From Bacillus sp. NTK034 (lineage in GTDB: Bacteria; Bacillota; Bacilli; Bacillales; Cytobacillaceae), in NCBI RefSeq assembly GCF_017303275.1, contig NZ_JAFKOJ010000011.1, forward strand, positions 62,001 through 126,000: a stretch of 64,000 nt of DNA. The letters are read 5' to 3'. A program made the position numbers and the translations under genes. Positions 16,727 to 25,736 of this stretch are shown piece after piece. The notes under the pieces are model-generated. The model worked only from the letters and a program-made list of their open reading frames with translations, made no database searches and was not told the origin of the DNA. The number at the start of each line of letters is the position of its first letter. The stretch's first letter is position 1.

Positions 16727-17506
16727 CTAAACATGAATATATCCTTCCAAATATGCAACAGCCTCTCCAGATAGTTTCACCTTATCGCCTAATTCTTCAC
16801 AATAAAGCATTCCGCCCCTTTCTGATAATTGCAGTGCCGTAAATTCACTCTTATTTAATACCTTTTTCCAGTATGGAACCAATGTGCAATGAGCTGATCC
16901 GGTAACAGGGTCTTCATCAACACCTGCCTTTGGAGCAAAAAATCTTGATGCGAAGTCAGATTCTTTACCTTTGGCAGTGGCGATAACACCGAAAGCATCC
17001 AGCTTTTTAAGTTCTTCCATATTTAATTCCAGGTCAAGTAAATCCTGTTCTGATTCAAAGACGGCCAGATAATCCCTTGATAGATAAGTCTCTATTGGTT
17101 CCTTGCCCAGTCCTCTAATGAGCGCCTCCGGAGCTTCACATTTTTCCCCTTCCCGGGCAGGGAACGTCATGGTTAATAGTTCACGGTCCCTGGATACTTC
17201 TAAAATTCCGCTTTTTGTATGGAATTTTACATTCATCTGGCTTTCATCGAGATAAGTAAAAATGACATAAGCAGCTGCCAATGTCGCGTGCCCGCATAAA
17301 TCAATTTCTGCTTTTGGTGTGAACCATTTTAACTCATAATCCTTTCCCTTTTTCACAAAAAAGGCTGTTTCAGCCAGATTATTTTCGGCAGCAATGCTTT
17401 GCATCAGGTCATTATCAATCCATTTTTCCAATGGACATACCGCCGCAGGATTCCCTTTGAATTTCTCGTCTGTGAAAGCATCAATTTGATAGATAGGTAT
17501 TCTCAT
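16727..17506 (-). CDS. PhzF-family isomerase-like protein
   Basis: 259 residues with the two-fold diaminopimelate-epimerase-like fold of the PhzF family. The conserved opening IPIYQIDAFTDEKFKGNPAAVCPL, the catalytic Glu in NNLAETAFF (residue 46), DLCGHATLAAAY near 70 and the late DEDPVTGSAHCTLVPYW are diagnostic. PhzF itself isomerises a phenazine precursor, but most Bacillus homologues (YfhB/YddE type) have unknown substrates and no phenazine genes are nearby. Start ATG with GGGAGCTGC upstream. It lies downstream of an AlkD-like gene with a GGGACAGG-type repeat between them. Confidence 0.88.
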   Translation of the reverse strand: MRIPIYQIDAFTDEKFKGNPAAVCPLEKWIDNDLMQSIAAENNLAETAFFVKKGKDYELKWFTPKAEIDLCGHATLAAAYVIFTYLDESQMNVKFHTKSGILEVSRDRELLTMTFPAREGEKCEAPEALIRGLGKEPIETYLSRDYLAVFESEQDLLDLELNMEELKKLDAFGVIATAKGKESDFASRFFAPKAGVDEDPVTGSAHCTLVPYWKKVLNKSEFTALQLSERGGMLYCEELGDKVKLSGEAVAYLEGYIHV

Positions 17507-17563
17507 TTGCAGCAGCTCCCTTTTTTATTTCGTCCAGTGTGCCGTTCTAAGAATGGAGACAAC

Positions 17564-17582
17564 GGGGCAGGTCCCTGTCCCT
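17564..17582. repeat. Dispersed GGGACAGG-type repeat, copy 2
   Basis: GGGGCAGGTCCCTGTCCCT lies in the gap between the AlkD-like gene and the PhzF gene; imperfect dyad. Confidence 0.5.
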
Positions 17583-17619
17583 CCAGCTCTGTATCAATAT
17601 TCATTCATCACGCGAGGTT

Positions 17620-18327
17620 TTAACATCTTACATATCTCCTTTTAAAACCGAGCTTCCCTCTATCTACTTCCTTCTGGATATTTTCTGCGGCATGCAGGAA
17701 ACTGCTTTTTTTCTTGTCCCGCTTCATTTCTACCGGCCCGATGGCTTTTGCTGTTTCAACCGCTTTTTCATGGAGCGGCAAATATGATACACCTACTGTA
17801 TAGACAAAATTATTCATGGCTGATTTCGTACGCTCCGGAGAATCGTGGATGGTATCTTTCACTTTATCAAGCATTTTGGCCAGCTTCTCCTCTGAAAATT
17901 CAGCGTCCGGACGATTCCCCAAAAGCCAGCAATAGCAGCTCCAGCCCCCTGACATCCGCAGCTCTTCCCCGCTTTCGATCCATTTATCGGCAACGTCCTG
18001 TGCAATATCTGCCTCAGCTAATGTAACGGCTACCACATAATCGGACAGCATATAAAAATAAGCGGCATCCATCCAGCGGTCAAAATCCTCTGCTGTCATG
18101 GCTTCTGGATCTGCAATGATGCCTGCAAAGTACATGGCATCGTAGTTCCCTGTAGCGTATAGCTCCTCTGCCAAAGGCTGATTTCTATTAATTTTTTTGG
18201 CGATTGGCTTCATTGCTCCTGTTGCAGCGCCAAAAAGCGGCTCGTGTGCACCGTTTGATATGTACATTTTCTTGGTCCGTTCCTTGCCGAGAGCCTCGAG
18301 CTCCTGCATAACCATCTGTAAATCCAT
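17620..18327 (-). CDS. AlkD-like HEAT-repeat DNA alkylation repair family protein (copy 1)
   Basis: 235 residues, all-helical, matching the DNA alkylation repair (PF08713-type) family: KERTKKMYISNGAHEPLFGAATGAMKPIAKK near the N-terminus, YATGNYDAMYFAGIIADP near 59, and a C-terminal basic tail ending in KLGFKRRYVRC. Family members bind DNA through HEAT-like repeats and some are 3-methyladenine or 7-methylguanine glycosylases; activity has to be inferred. A paralogue at 59569-60276 shares the same block order and a similar Cys-ended tail. Start at 18327. Confidence 0.8.
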   Translation of the reverse strand: MDLQMVMQELEALGKERTKKMYISNGAHEPLFGAATGAMKPIAKKINRNQPLAEELYATGNYDAMYFAGIIADPEAMTAEDFDRWMDAAYFYMLSDYVVAVTLAEADIAQDVADKWIESGEELRMSGGWSCYCWLLGNRPDAEFSEEKLAKMLDKVKDTIHDSPERTKSAMNNFVYTVGVSYLPLHEKAVETAKAIGPVEMKRDKKKSSFLHAAENIQKEVDRGKLGFKRRYVRC

Positions 18328-18381
18328 CTTTAAGCACTTCCTTCTATTTTAATAAAGTTAACAGCAAAACACTGATTCGCC

Positions 18382-19077
18382 TCAAGAACCCAAATATTCG
18401 GTTTTCAGTTCAATCTCTTTTACTTCTTTATCGAAATAGACCTTATAGGCCTTAGCATTCGGTCTTGAGCTTACGATTCGGCTGATCTCCTCCTCAACGA
18501 AGTGGATAGCCACTCCATCATCCGCTGCAATTCCAGGCTTTATTTTATCAAAAGCCAAAAGCTCATGATAGGCAGGCCTTCTTTCCGCTTCCCCGTCGTA
18601 ATGAGGGCAATTGCTTCCTTGTAAAAAGCCCAGGCATGTTAAGGGCTCCAGTTTATCACCATAAGAATCCGTGACCCCTTCTTCAAACCAGCAAATGGAG
18701 CCCGCGCTGATGCCGGCTAATACGATCCCTTGGTTCCATGCTTTTCTTAAAATCTTATCTAATCCCCATTCTTTCCATAAAGCCAATAAATTCTTCGTAT
18801 TTCCGCCTCCAACATAAATGATATCTTTATCCAGTATAAATCCCTCTATATCTCTTGCTGGCGGTTTAAATAAAGATAAATGGGAAGGCTGGCACTTCTG
18901 CTTTTCAAAAAAGTCATAAAACCATTTAATACAAATATCGGAATCTCCTGTTGCAGTAGGCACATAACAGACTTTAGGATTTTCTTTACCTGACTGACGT
19001 AAAATGTATTCATCTAATAATGGATTCTCCGGCTCCATGGAGAACCCGCCTCCTCCAAGTGCGATAATTTGCCTCAT
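18382..19077 (-). CDS. Peptidase E-like S51 serine peptidase
   Basis: 231 residues. IIYVGGGNTKNLLALW near residue 87 and the nucleophile elbow AGISAGSICW (Ser124 expected) are the S51 signatures; IAADDGVAIHFVEEE later contains the candidate catalytic His. Peptidase E cleaves N-terminal Asp-X dipeptides in the cytoplasm, whereas other S51 members act on cyanophycin or unknown peptides. Length matches PepE (about 230). Monocistronic; the strong stem at 19179-19208 upstream belongs to the next gene. Confidence 0.85.
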   Translation of the reverse strand: MRQIIALGGGGFSMEPENPLLDEYILRQSGKENPKVCYVPTATGDSDICIKWFYDFFEKQKCQPSHLSLFKPPARDIEGFILDKDIIYVGGGNTKNLLALWKEWGLDKILRKAWNQGIVLAGISAGSICWFEEGVTDSYGDKLEPLTCLGFLQGSNCPHYDGEAERRPAYHELLAFDKIKPGIAADDGVAIHFVEEEISRIVSSRPNAKAYKVYFDKEVKEIELKTEYLGS

Positions 19078-19178
19078 AACTTATTCCCCCTAAAAGAAAT
19101 GCTAAATATTATTATTCTCCTTAAATTCCAGCTGTTCCTTGTTACTCAGACTTTATTCTAAAATTGTTTATGCATAAC

Positions 19179-19208
19179 AAAACGCTTAGGATTTAGCCTA
19201 AGCGTTTT
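19179..19208 (-). terminator. Terminator of the HAD gene
   Basis: AAAACGCTTAGG/CCTAAGCGTTTT stem directly after the stop. Confidence 0.8.
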
Positions 19209-19209
19209 G

Positions 19210-19872
19210 TTATTTAAAAATAAATTTATTAAATTCGTCTACTGTTTCAAAATAATACTTTGATTCTAATTTCATTTGTTCCTTGATTTCAGGGATGCTG
19301 TGAGACCATCCGGCAGCCGCAAAATCCACATTGCAGCTTCTGGCCATATCCATTCCCGGCTTCATGTCATCCACCATTAATGCATCAGCCTCTTGAAGTT
19401 CATAGCGCCTTAATATTTCTTTAATTGGATATGGATGTGGTTTTCTTTGATGCTCAGGAAGGTCCCAGCCAAAGATGGCATCTGGCACAAATCCACAATG
19501 AATGGAATAATCTCTTTCAATTCGACTAGTCTCGGAATGCGAAACAACCGTCACAATTCCACCTTGCTTTTTAAATTCTTGAACGGTCTCAGCGAACAGC
19601 TTATAGAAGTCCGGTACAGTTGACTCGGTATACTTTTTCCATACCATCTGCTGGTGATTTTGTTCCTCATCTGTAAATTTAATAATATCCTTACATAATG
19701 CAGCAAATCCCGGATGATAACAATATCTGACGAAATCTTCAAAAGAAATAGGTTTATCATTTGGCCGCAAGTCTTTAAGAGCCTCTGCAAATGATGGAAA
19801 GTGTATACCAGGTGTGCTTTTTACCCCTGTATCATCATGATCTAAGATTAAACATTTATATTTTAAACCCAT
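19210..19872 (-). CDS. HAD-superfamily hydrolase, phosphatase-like
   Basis: 220 residues. HAD motif I is LILDHDDT (nucleophile Asp11, acid Asp13), motif II is VVSHSE near 113, the motif III lysine is in HQRKPHPYP and motif IV is ALMVDDMKPG near 170. A helical cap lies between residues 16 and 95, as in phosphoglycolate-phosphatase or beta-phosphoglucomutase relatives. The substrate is unknown. Monocistronic, with its own terminator. Confidence 0.85.
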   Translation of the reverse strand: MGLKYKCLILDHDDTGVKSTPGIHFPSFAEALKDLRPNDKPISFEDFVRYCYHPGFAALCKDIIKFTDEEQNHQQMVWKKYTESTVPDFYKLFAETVQEFKKQGGIVTVVSHSETSRIERDYSIHCGFVPDAIFGWDLPEHQRKPHPYPIKEILRRYELQEADALMVDDMKPGMDMARSCNVDFAAAGWSHSIPEIKEQMKLESKYYFETVDEFNKFIFK

Positions 19873-19951
19873 AATAGCCTCCTGCTAACCTGTACTCCCT
19901 GTACATTAAAACATAATTAAAATCTAACATTCAAATAAAAATATATTAGCA

Positions 19952-19982
19952 AAAGCCCAATTCAATTTGCGAATTGGGCTTT
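19952..19982 (-). terminator. Terminator of the MFS efflux gene
   Basis: AAAGCCCAATTC/GAATTGGGCTTT stem, 45 nt after the MFS stop on the minus strand; T-run follows. Confidence 0.85.
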
Positions 19983-20027
19983 ACCTTAACTGCTGTTTTG
20001 TTTCTCTTAATTTAATTAGAAGGGTTT

Positions 20028-21272
20028 TTACGATTCACTCAGCGCAGGCTTCCCCGCTTCCAGAAGCACCTGATCACGGCCTAAAATGACCGCTAATAGA
20101 ATAATGAATGCCCCAGTTCCCACAAGAAGCCATTCGATGGCAATAATATCTGCGATTGGGCCAAATATCAGCATGCCAATCGGCATCATGGAGGTGGAGA
20201 TCATTCCCATGACACCAAACACTCTGCCTAAATAATTCTCTTCAATTTTTTCCTGCAGCAATACTGTCGTCGGTGTATTGAATATTGGCATGGCAACCCC
20301 GAATAACGCCATGAACACTAAATAGATCCAGAAAACCGGTACGATGCCAAGAGCCAGGGTACAAATCCCCATGATGAGACTGGCAAGGGTCATGGTTTTA
20401 ATTTTATTTGGATATCCTCCCCAGGAAGCAATGATTCCTCCCCCAGCCATCATACCGACTGAAAAAGCAATTTCAATCGCTGTCAGCCTCCACACATCCC
20501 CGCCAAAGGTGCGGGTAACCTGCAGGGGCGTCAAAAAGGCCGCAGGGGCCATCAGCACAAAGAAAACTGCAAAGAACAGGAAGAATTTCTTCAGGAAAGG
20601 AGTACTGTTTACATATTGCAGCCCTTGTTTAAAGTCGCTGAAGTAGCTCGTTGTCTGTTTGGCTGCTGCTTTTTCGTGCACAGCGATTTTGACAAATGTC
20701 ATCAGTGTAAAAATGGCAATCGCTGCTGTGATGACATCGATGAAGAAGATGACTTCAAGTGATGCCATTGCCAGCAGCGCGGCGCTGACCATTGGCGAGA
20801 CAAACATAATAACCGCTTGTATGCTCCCGTTTGCTCCATTTACCTTTGTGAGCTTATCCTTAGGGACTATCTGCGGCAGAATCGCTCCGACGGCAGGAGT
20901 CTGAACCCCTGTTCCAAGGGCACGAATCGCCGCCATGACAAACAGCAGCCAGATGGATTCATATCCCATTAAAAAGAGGATAGCGAGAATCAGCGTTGAA
21001 AAGGCGATAAGACCATCCGCTAAAATAATCAGCATTTTCCGATTGTACCGGTCTGCCCAAACACCGGCAACCGGTGATAAAAAGAAGGTTGGAATAAACC
21101 CGCAAATAATGTAGAGCGTCATCATCAAACCGGATTCTGTCGTTAACGTAATATGCCACATAATCGCATATTGAACGAGGGACGATCCAAAAAGCGAGAT
21201 CGTCTGACTGCTTAAAAAGAGAATAATATTCTTTAGCCAATTCTCCTGCAGATTAGGATTTACTGTACTCAT
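20028..21272 (-). CDS. MFS efflux transporter, DHA3 type (macrolide-efflux-like)
   Basis: 414 residues with about 12 membrane segments. SPVAGVWADRYNRKMLIILADG between segments 2 and 3 is the MFS motif A variant of the DHA3 subfamily (MefA, YfiS relatives), and GVQTPAVGAILPQIVPKDKLTKVNG near 130 is characteristic as well. Such pumps expel macrolides, other drugs or metabolites by proton antiport; the substrate cannot be predicted. The predicted start at 21272 has only a weak ribosome binding site. Monocistronic, closed by a strong terminator. Confidence 0.87.
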   Translation of the reverse strand: MSTVNPNLQENWLKNIILFLSSQTISLFGSSLVQYAIMWHITLTTESGLMMTLYIICGFIPTFFLSPVAGVWADRYNRKMLIILADGLIAFSTLILAILFLMGYESIWLLFVMAAIRALGTGVQTPAVGAILPQIVPKDKLTKVNGANGSIQAVIMFVSPMVSAALLAMASLEVIFFIDVITAAIAIFTLMTFVKIAVHEKAAAKQTTSYFSDFKQGLQYVNSTPFLKKFFLFFAVFFVLMAPAAFLTPLQVTRTFGGDVWRLTAIEIAFSVGMMAGGGIIASWGGYPNKIKTMTLASLIMGICTLALGIVPVFWIYLVFMALFGVAMPIFNTPTTVLLQEKIEENYLGRVFGVMGMISTSMMPIGMLIFGPIADIIAIEWLLVGTGAFIILLAVILGRDQVLLEAGKPALSES

Positions 21273-21375
21273 TGTCTAATCACTCATTTCTATATTTAAT
21301 TAATTATAAAAACAAGCTTTGCCTATATTCAGTTGATCAATCCGCTCTGTACATTCTATTTCTATAGACAGCAAA

Positions 21376-21401
21376 AAAGAGGCGAAATTCATCCCCTCTT
21401 T
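21376..21401 (-). terminator. Likely terminator of the XylF-kinase operon
   Basis: AAAGAGG/CCTCTTT stem; on the minus strand a T-run follows. About 260 nt beyond the xylF stop. The rest of the 386-nt gap 21273-21658 shows only GGGACAGG-type repeats. Confidence 0.5.
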
Positions 21402-21597
21402 AAAAATAACCGTTAAATTTAGGTTTCCTTAAATAGACAGACCAATCCCGTTGCTCTGAACATAGGCAGAGCTTTCAAACGTATTCAATTAACGCTTGAA
21501 AAGCGGGTTTCTTAGTCTCATTGATGCTGTCAAAAGGAAAACCTCCATTTCATTATAATTACATTTATCATACCAGTGCAGACCCGTTCATGCAATA

Positions 21598-21658
21598 GGG
21601 ACATAGGGACAGATTCCATGTCCCAGGCGGCGGGAGGTAGTGTGTATCTCTCTCGTCC
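21598..21658. repeat. Dispersed GGGACAGG-type repeat, copy 3
   Basis: AGGGACATAGGGACAG, then CATGTCCC, and CGTCCC further right; a degenerate member of the same repeat type. Confidence 0.45.
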
Positions 21659-22735
21659 CTACTTATAAACTTCTTCTCTGGAATGAAATCCATCTGCAAT
21701 AATGGTACGATCCATATTGTGTTTATCGACAGCAATTGGCGAAAGAAGGACGGAAGGCACCTCTATTTTGCCATTGTTAATTTTTCGGTTCGCTTCTATC
21801 TGTTCTCCTTTTGCCATTCTGACCGCTAGTTCAGCAGCTTCTTTAGTGAGCGTGCCGATAGGTTTGTATACCGTCATCGTCTGCGTGCCTCTGATGATCC
21901 GCTGGGCAGCGGCAAGCTCGGCATCCTGCCCGGCTACAGGGATTTTCCCTGCCAGCCCTTGCACTGCCAGTGCCTGGATGGCGCCGCCTGCGGTTGCATC
22001 ATTTGCTGCGATTACGGCATCAATTTGATTTTGATTAGCTTTAAGAGCCTCTTCCATATTCACAAATGCATTCGCCGGCGTCCAATCTCTGGACCACTGA
22101 TCATATACAATCTGTATATCTCCTTTTTCAATTAAAGGCTGAAGCACGTTAAAGACTCCTCGTTTGAATAAATGGGCGTTATGGTCAGTGATGGCTCCGC
22201 CAATATACACATACTTCCCTTTAGGAACCAGTTTGGTGATAGCCCTTGCCTGCAGCTCGCCAACCTTTTCATTATCAAAGGATATGTATAAGTCGATATC
22301 AGCATTTTTCACCAGCCGGTCATATGAGATGACCTTAATGCCTGCCTCATGTGCTTTTTTGACGATCGAAGCGGTGGCTTCAGCATTATGGGGAACGACA
22401 ACCAGAAGGTCAACTCTTTGTTTTATCAATGTTTCTGCCTGAGATATTTGAACCGCATCATCCCCATTCGCAGCCATGATCTTCACTTCGGCTCCAAGCT
22501 CTTCGACAGCCTCTTTGAACAGATCTCTATCCTTCAGCCAGCGCTCTTCCAATAAAGTATCCATTGAAAAGCCGATCTTAATGGGGTTCTCCCCACCCTC
22601 TTCTCCTTCCGCTTCGCCGGCAGCAGGAATTGGTTTCCCGGGATTTTTTTCGAATACTGTATTCTTTTGGCAGGCTGACAGGAGGCAAACCAGAAACAGC
22701 GCAGCCAGAATCAGCTTCATTTGAATTCTATCCAT
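21659..22735 (-). CDS. xylF: XylF-like D-xylose-type sugar-binding lipoprotein
   Basis: 358 residues from ATG 22735. A signal peptide with lipobox LSAC puts the lipid-anchored cysteine at residue 22. The mature part matches E. coli XylF closely: LISYDRLVKNADIDLYISFDNEKVGELQARA, AVIAANDATAGGAIQALAVQGL, and GQDAELAAAQRIIRGTQTMTVYKPI. It should bind D-xylose or a similar aldopentose outside the membrane. An earlier ATG at 22759 overlaps the YesN stop (TGATG) and could allow coupled translation of a longer leader. It is the last gene of the sensor-kinase-regulator operon. No permease lies directly beside it, so it may use the adjacent ABC importer (26921-30820) or take part in sensing; this is inference. 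Confidence 0.86.
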   Translation of the reverse strand: MDRIQMKLILAALFLVCLLSACQKNTVFEKNPGKPIPAAGEAEGEEGGENPIKIGFSMDTLLEERWLKDRDLFKEAVEELGAEVKIMAANGDDAVQISQAETLIKQRVDLLVVVPHNAEATASIVKKAHEAGIKVISYDRLVKNADIDLYISFDNEKVGELQARAITKLVPKGKYVYIGGAITDHNAHLFKRGVFNVLQPLIEKGDIQIVYDQWSRDWTPANAFVNMEEALKANQNQIDAVIAANDATAGGAIQALAVQGLAGKIPVAGQDAELAAAQRIIRGTQTMTVYKPIGTLTKEAAELAVRMAKGEQIEANRKINNGKIEVPSVLLSPIAVDKHNMDRTIIADGFHSREEVYK

Positions 22736-22758
22736 CTGCCTTGCCCCTTTTCCTTCCA

Positions 22759-24300
22759 TCAATCCTTTTTGCCCAGAAGGGTTTTGCGGAAATCCGTCGG
22801 CGACTCGCCGCACATCTTTTTGAAAACCTTGCTGAAATAATTCGGTTCATGATAGCCCACCTCAAAGGTAATTTCTTTCAGACTTTTTCCGTGATCCGCC
22901 ATCAGCTTCTTTGCTTTTTCAATACGGCATTCAGTCAGGAAGTCGATATAGTTTATCCCTAGTTTCTCCTTAAACATTTTACTGATATAGATTGGGCTTA
23001 ACCCCACTTTCCTTCCCAATGCTTCAAGGGAAATATCTTCATGGGAATGTTCGGTTATATATTGTTTCAGCTGGTGAATAGTATCAGCTTCCAGCCTGGC
23101 GTAATGCTCCATATACGAATTCTTCATTTGATTTAGCATTTGTACCGATTCAGTACGCAGCTGCCGGAAATCCTGGGCTGAATACGCAAAAAATGGCGCA
23201 GGGGCTTCTACCCCAATCTCACTCATTACACGTGAAGCAATCCAAAGCAGCTGCAGCACCCGCTGCTGCGCTTGAATCACCCCGGCCCTTTCCGTTTCAC
23301 ACCGCTGAATCATCTCCATTACACGCAACCTGATTTGCTTCCACTTGCCAAGCCTGACTTGATCGAAAAACTGCTTTTCCCGCTCTTTGGTCAGCTGTAA
23401 ATCTTCCCCTGCGCTAAGCACTGGCACATCGGAATAAAATCGGTATTTAACGGGGAGAGTTGAATCCAGGGTGGCTATAAGAGATTCCTGATAAGATTGA
23501 CGGATGGATTGCAGCGAACCGCAAGCGTTTCCAATCCCGACGAACCAGCCTTCTGATGAGCCTTTTTTTGCAAGGGAAAGAATTTCGCCGGCTATAGATA
23601 TAGCCTGTGAACGGAATGAATGCTGTTTTTCCCGAAAAACGATGATGGGAAGCTGGCGGCCATATAGTGCACCTACCCATGCACTGCCTGCTTGCCTGAC
23701 TTTCTCTTTGACTGAGGTATAGAGGTGTTCTTGTCCATCAGGAAGCAGGATGCTCATGACGAACTGTTCATCTGTTGAGCGAATATCGAGCATTTCAACC
23801 AGCATATCCAGATGAACTTCATGGACATGATCGAACAGCAGCTGTGTCACGACATCGGTCTCAATGACAGGAAGAGCCTTTTGCAGTGCATCCTGCTGAA
23901 GTTTCGTCATTTCACGGAACCTCCGCTCTTCCTCAATCTGTTCAAGCACCTTCCCAATTGTTGCTTCTATTTCCGTGATCTTGCTTGGCTTCAGTAAATA
24001 ATCCTTGACCCCTAGCTTTATGGCCTGCCGTGCATAATCGAATGTATCGAATGCTGTAATCATAATAAATTTAATATGCGGATCAGCCTCACTGATTAGC
24101 TTAATAGCTTCCAGGCCATTCAGCCCTGGCATTTGAATGTCCATCAGGATTAAATCAGGGTTAAACTCTTTAGCCGCTTGAACGGCCATTTTCCCATTTT
24201 TCGCCTGGCTGATTTCAACGCCAGGAAAGGCTTTCTGCAGAATCACTTCCAGCCCTTCCCGTTCAATTTGTTCATCATCCGCGATCAGGAGTTTTGTCAT
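22759..24300 (-). CDS. YesN-type response regulator (REC plus AraC HTH)
   Basis: 513 residues. The receiver domain occupies residues 1-120 with phospho-acceptor Asp54 (DLILMDIQMPG) and Lys about 105. A long linker region separates it from a C-terminal AraC helix-turn-helix pair (HSHEDISLEALGRKVGLSPIYISKMFKEK and EITFEVGYHEPNYFSKVFKKMCGESPTDFR). This is the YesN class, usually paired with a YesM/LytS kinase and controlling sugar-uptake operons. Its start overlaps the kinase stop by 4 nt (ATGA). The adjacent ABC importer and its own xylF are the natural targets, by inference. Confidence 0.92.
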   Translation of the reverse strand: MTKLLIADDEQIEREGLEVILQKAFPGVEISQAKNGKMAVQAAKEFNPDLILMDIQMPGLNGLEAIKLISEADPHIKFIMITAFDTFDYARQAIKLGVKDYLLKPSKITEIEATIGKVLEQIEEERRFREMTKLQQDALQKALPVIETDVVTQLLFDHVHEVHLDMLVEMLDIRSTDEQFVMSILLPDGQEHLYTSVKEKVRQAGSAWVGALYGRQLPIIVFREKQHSFRSQAISIAGEILSLAKKGSSEGWFVGIGNACGSLQSIRQSYQESLIATLDSTLPVKYRFYSDVPVLSAGEDLQLTKEREKQFFDQVRLGKWKQIRLRVMEMIQRCETERAGVIQAQQRVLQLLWIASRVMSEIGVEAPAPFFAYSAQDFRQLRTESVQMLNQMKNSYMEHYARLEADTIHQLKQYITEHSHEDISLEALGRKVGLSPIYISKMFKEKLGINYIDFLTECRIEKAKKLMADHGKSLKEITFEVGYHEPNYFSKVFKKMCGESPTDFRKTLLGKKD

Positions 24301-25736
24301 GCTGCCCCCCTCCTATCTTTCGGTATTGTCACCACTACTTTTGTGCCGGCAGCACTGCTCTCAATGTTCATGACATCTTCATAGCCGTAAAAAAGACGCA
24401 AACGCCTGACAACATTGGTAAACCCGATGCCTGTTGAATTTCCATCTTTCTGAATGAATTGCCCTTGAAGAATCTGTTTAATTTTAAATTCCTCAATACC
24501 TGGACCGTCGTCTTCCACTTCTATAATCACACAGTCATTTCCATCCTGAATGCGAAACCAGATGATCCCGCCATCTTCTCTTGGCTCCACTGCATAGTTG
24601 ACGGCATTCTCGATGATCGGCTGCAGCGTAAGACCCGGAATGTCCACATTCAGACACGTTTCATCTATTGACATTTTCAAATGCAGGCGATCTGTAAATC
24701 TGGCTTTTTGGATATCCATGTATTGCTGCAGGACCATCACTTCTTCTCTAAGTGTTACAGGCCTATCAAGCCTTTTTAAGTTATAGCGCAGCAGGCCGGC
24801 AACACTTACTAGAAGGTCACTGGTTTCATGAGAACCTTCCAGATAGGCTTTCTTGGAAAGGGTATTTAATGTGTTAAATAAAAAATGAGGGTTAATCTGG
24901 CTTTGCAGGTTCAAGAGCTGGCTTTCCTTCAGCAATAACTTGCTTTCCTGCAGCTCATGCTCCAGCTGTGCCTTATGCTGGATTTCTGAAATCAGGTTAT
25001 TGATATTAATCCGCATCCGGTCAAAGGTCTGGGCAAGAAAAGCAATTTCATCATTCGAATCAACCTTTATCGGCAAATGAAATCTCCCCCTTGATAAATC
25101 ATTTGCTGCCTTGGTCAGCTTCTGTACAGGCTTCGTAATGCTTAAGGAAAATCCATAGGTCAAGAACATTAAGAGGCAGGTGATCATCAGCATCAGCCAA
25201 ATCCCCAGCTTTTTGATTTCTTCGGACTGTTCAATGATCCCCCGGTAAAACCGTTCATATGTATTCAGTTCACTATCGATCAGCGTCAGCGTCATCTCGG
25301 AGATATACATGGAGATGCGCGTCGCTTCCGAGAATTCTTTCGCAGAATCCTCTGTTTCCTTTTCATTAAAGAAAAGAAGGGAGCGGTCCGTCGTCTCAAC
25401 CAGGCTATCAATCAGATTCATATAATTTGTCAGTGCAAAATCATTTTCTGAATTTCGAAGATATGAAACATCCCTTTTAACCTTTATCATTTTTTCCTTG
25501 CTATTGTTCAATTTCTCCAGATTTTCCGGTATAGGAGTAATAAAGTAGTTATTCAAGTCTGCAATCATCTGCTGGCTTGTCCTTGTAACCTCATTCATCC
25601 GAAGATACCGCTGAAGGATGTCGTTATATTGATTCTGAGTTTTCTGATTATAATAGGTAAGTGTGATCCATATGGCTGCCATAATTAATAGAATGACAGT
25701 AGTGAGTGTCCAGATTTTCTTATGAATCTTGTTCAT
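24297..25736 (-). CDS. YesM/LytS-type sensor histidine kinase
   Basis: 479 residues. Membrane segments near 8-28 and 178-197 flank an extracellular domain of about 150 residues. A HAMP linker (residues 198-250) leads to the His_kinase domain with phospho-acceptor His284 in SQINPHFLFNTL, then a HATPase domain (IVEVEDDGPG, GIGFTNVVRRL). The kinase signals to the YesN regulator encoded next. It overlaps the sensor-binding-protein gene by 4 nt upstream and the regulator gene by 4 nt downstream, so the three are translationally coupled. In clostridial xylose sensing the equivalent kinase (LytS) is activated by the membrane-bound binding protein XylFII. Confidence 0.92.
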   Translation of the reverse strand: MNKIHKKIWTLTTVILLIMAAIWITLTYYNQKTQNQYNDILQRYLRMNEVTRTSQQMIADLNNYFITPIPENLEKLNNSKEKMIKVKRDVSYLRNSENDFALTNYMNLIDSLVETTDRSLLFFNEKETEDSAKEFSEATRISMYISEMTLTLIDSELNTYERFYRGIIEQSEEIKKLGIWLMLMITCLLMFLTYGFSLSITKPVQKLTKAANDLSRGRFHLPIKVDSNDEIAFLAQTFDRMRININNLISEIQHKAQLEHELQESKLLLKESQLLNLQSQINPHFLFNTLNTLSKKAYLEGSHETSDLLVSVAGLLRYNLKRLDRPVTLREEVMVLQQYMDIQKARFTDRLHLKMSIDETCLNVDIPGLTLQPIIENAVNYAVEPREDGGIIWFRIQDGNDCVIIEVEDDGPGIEEFKIKQILQGQFIQKDGNSTGIGFTNVVRRLRLFYGYEDVMNIESSAAGTKVVVTIPKDRRGAA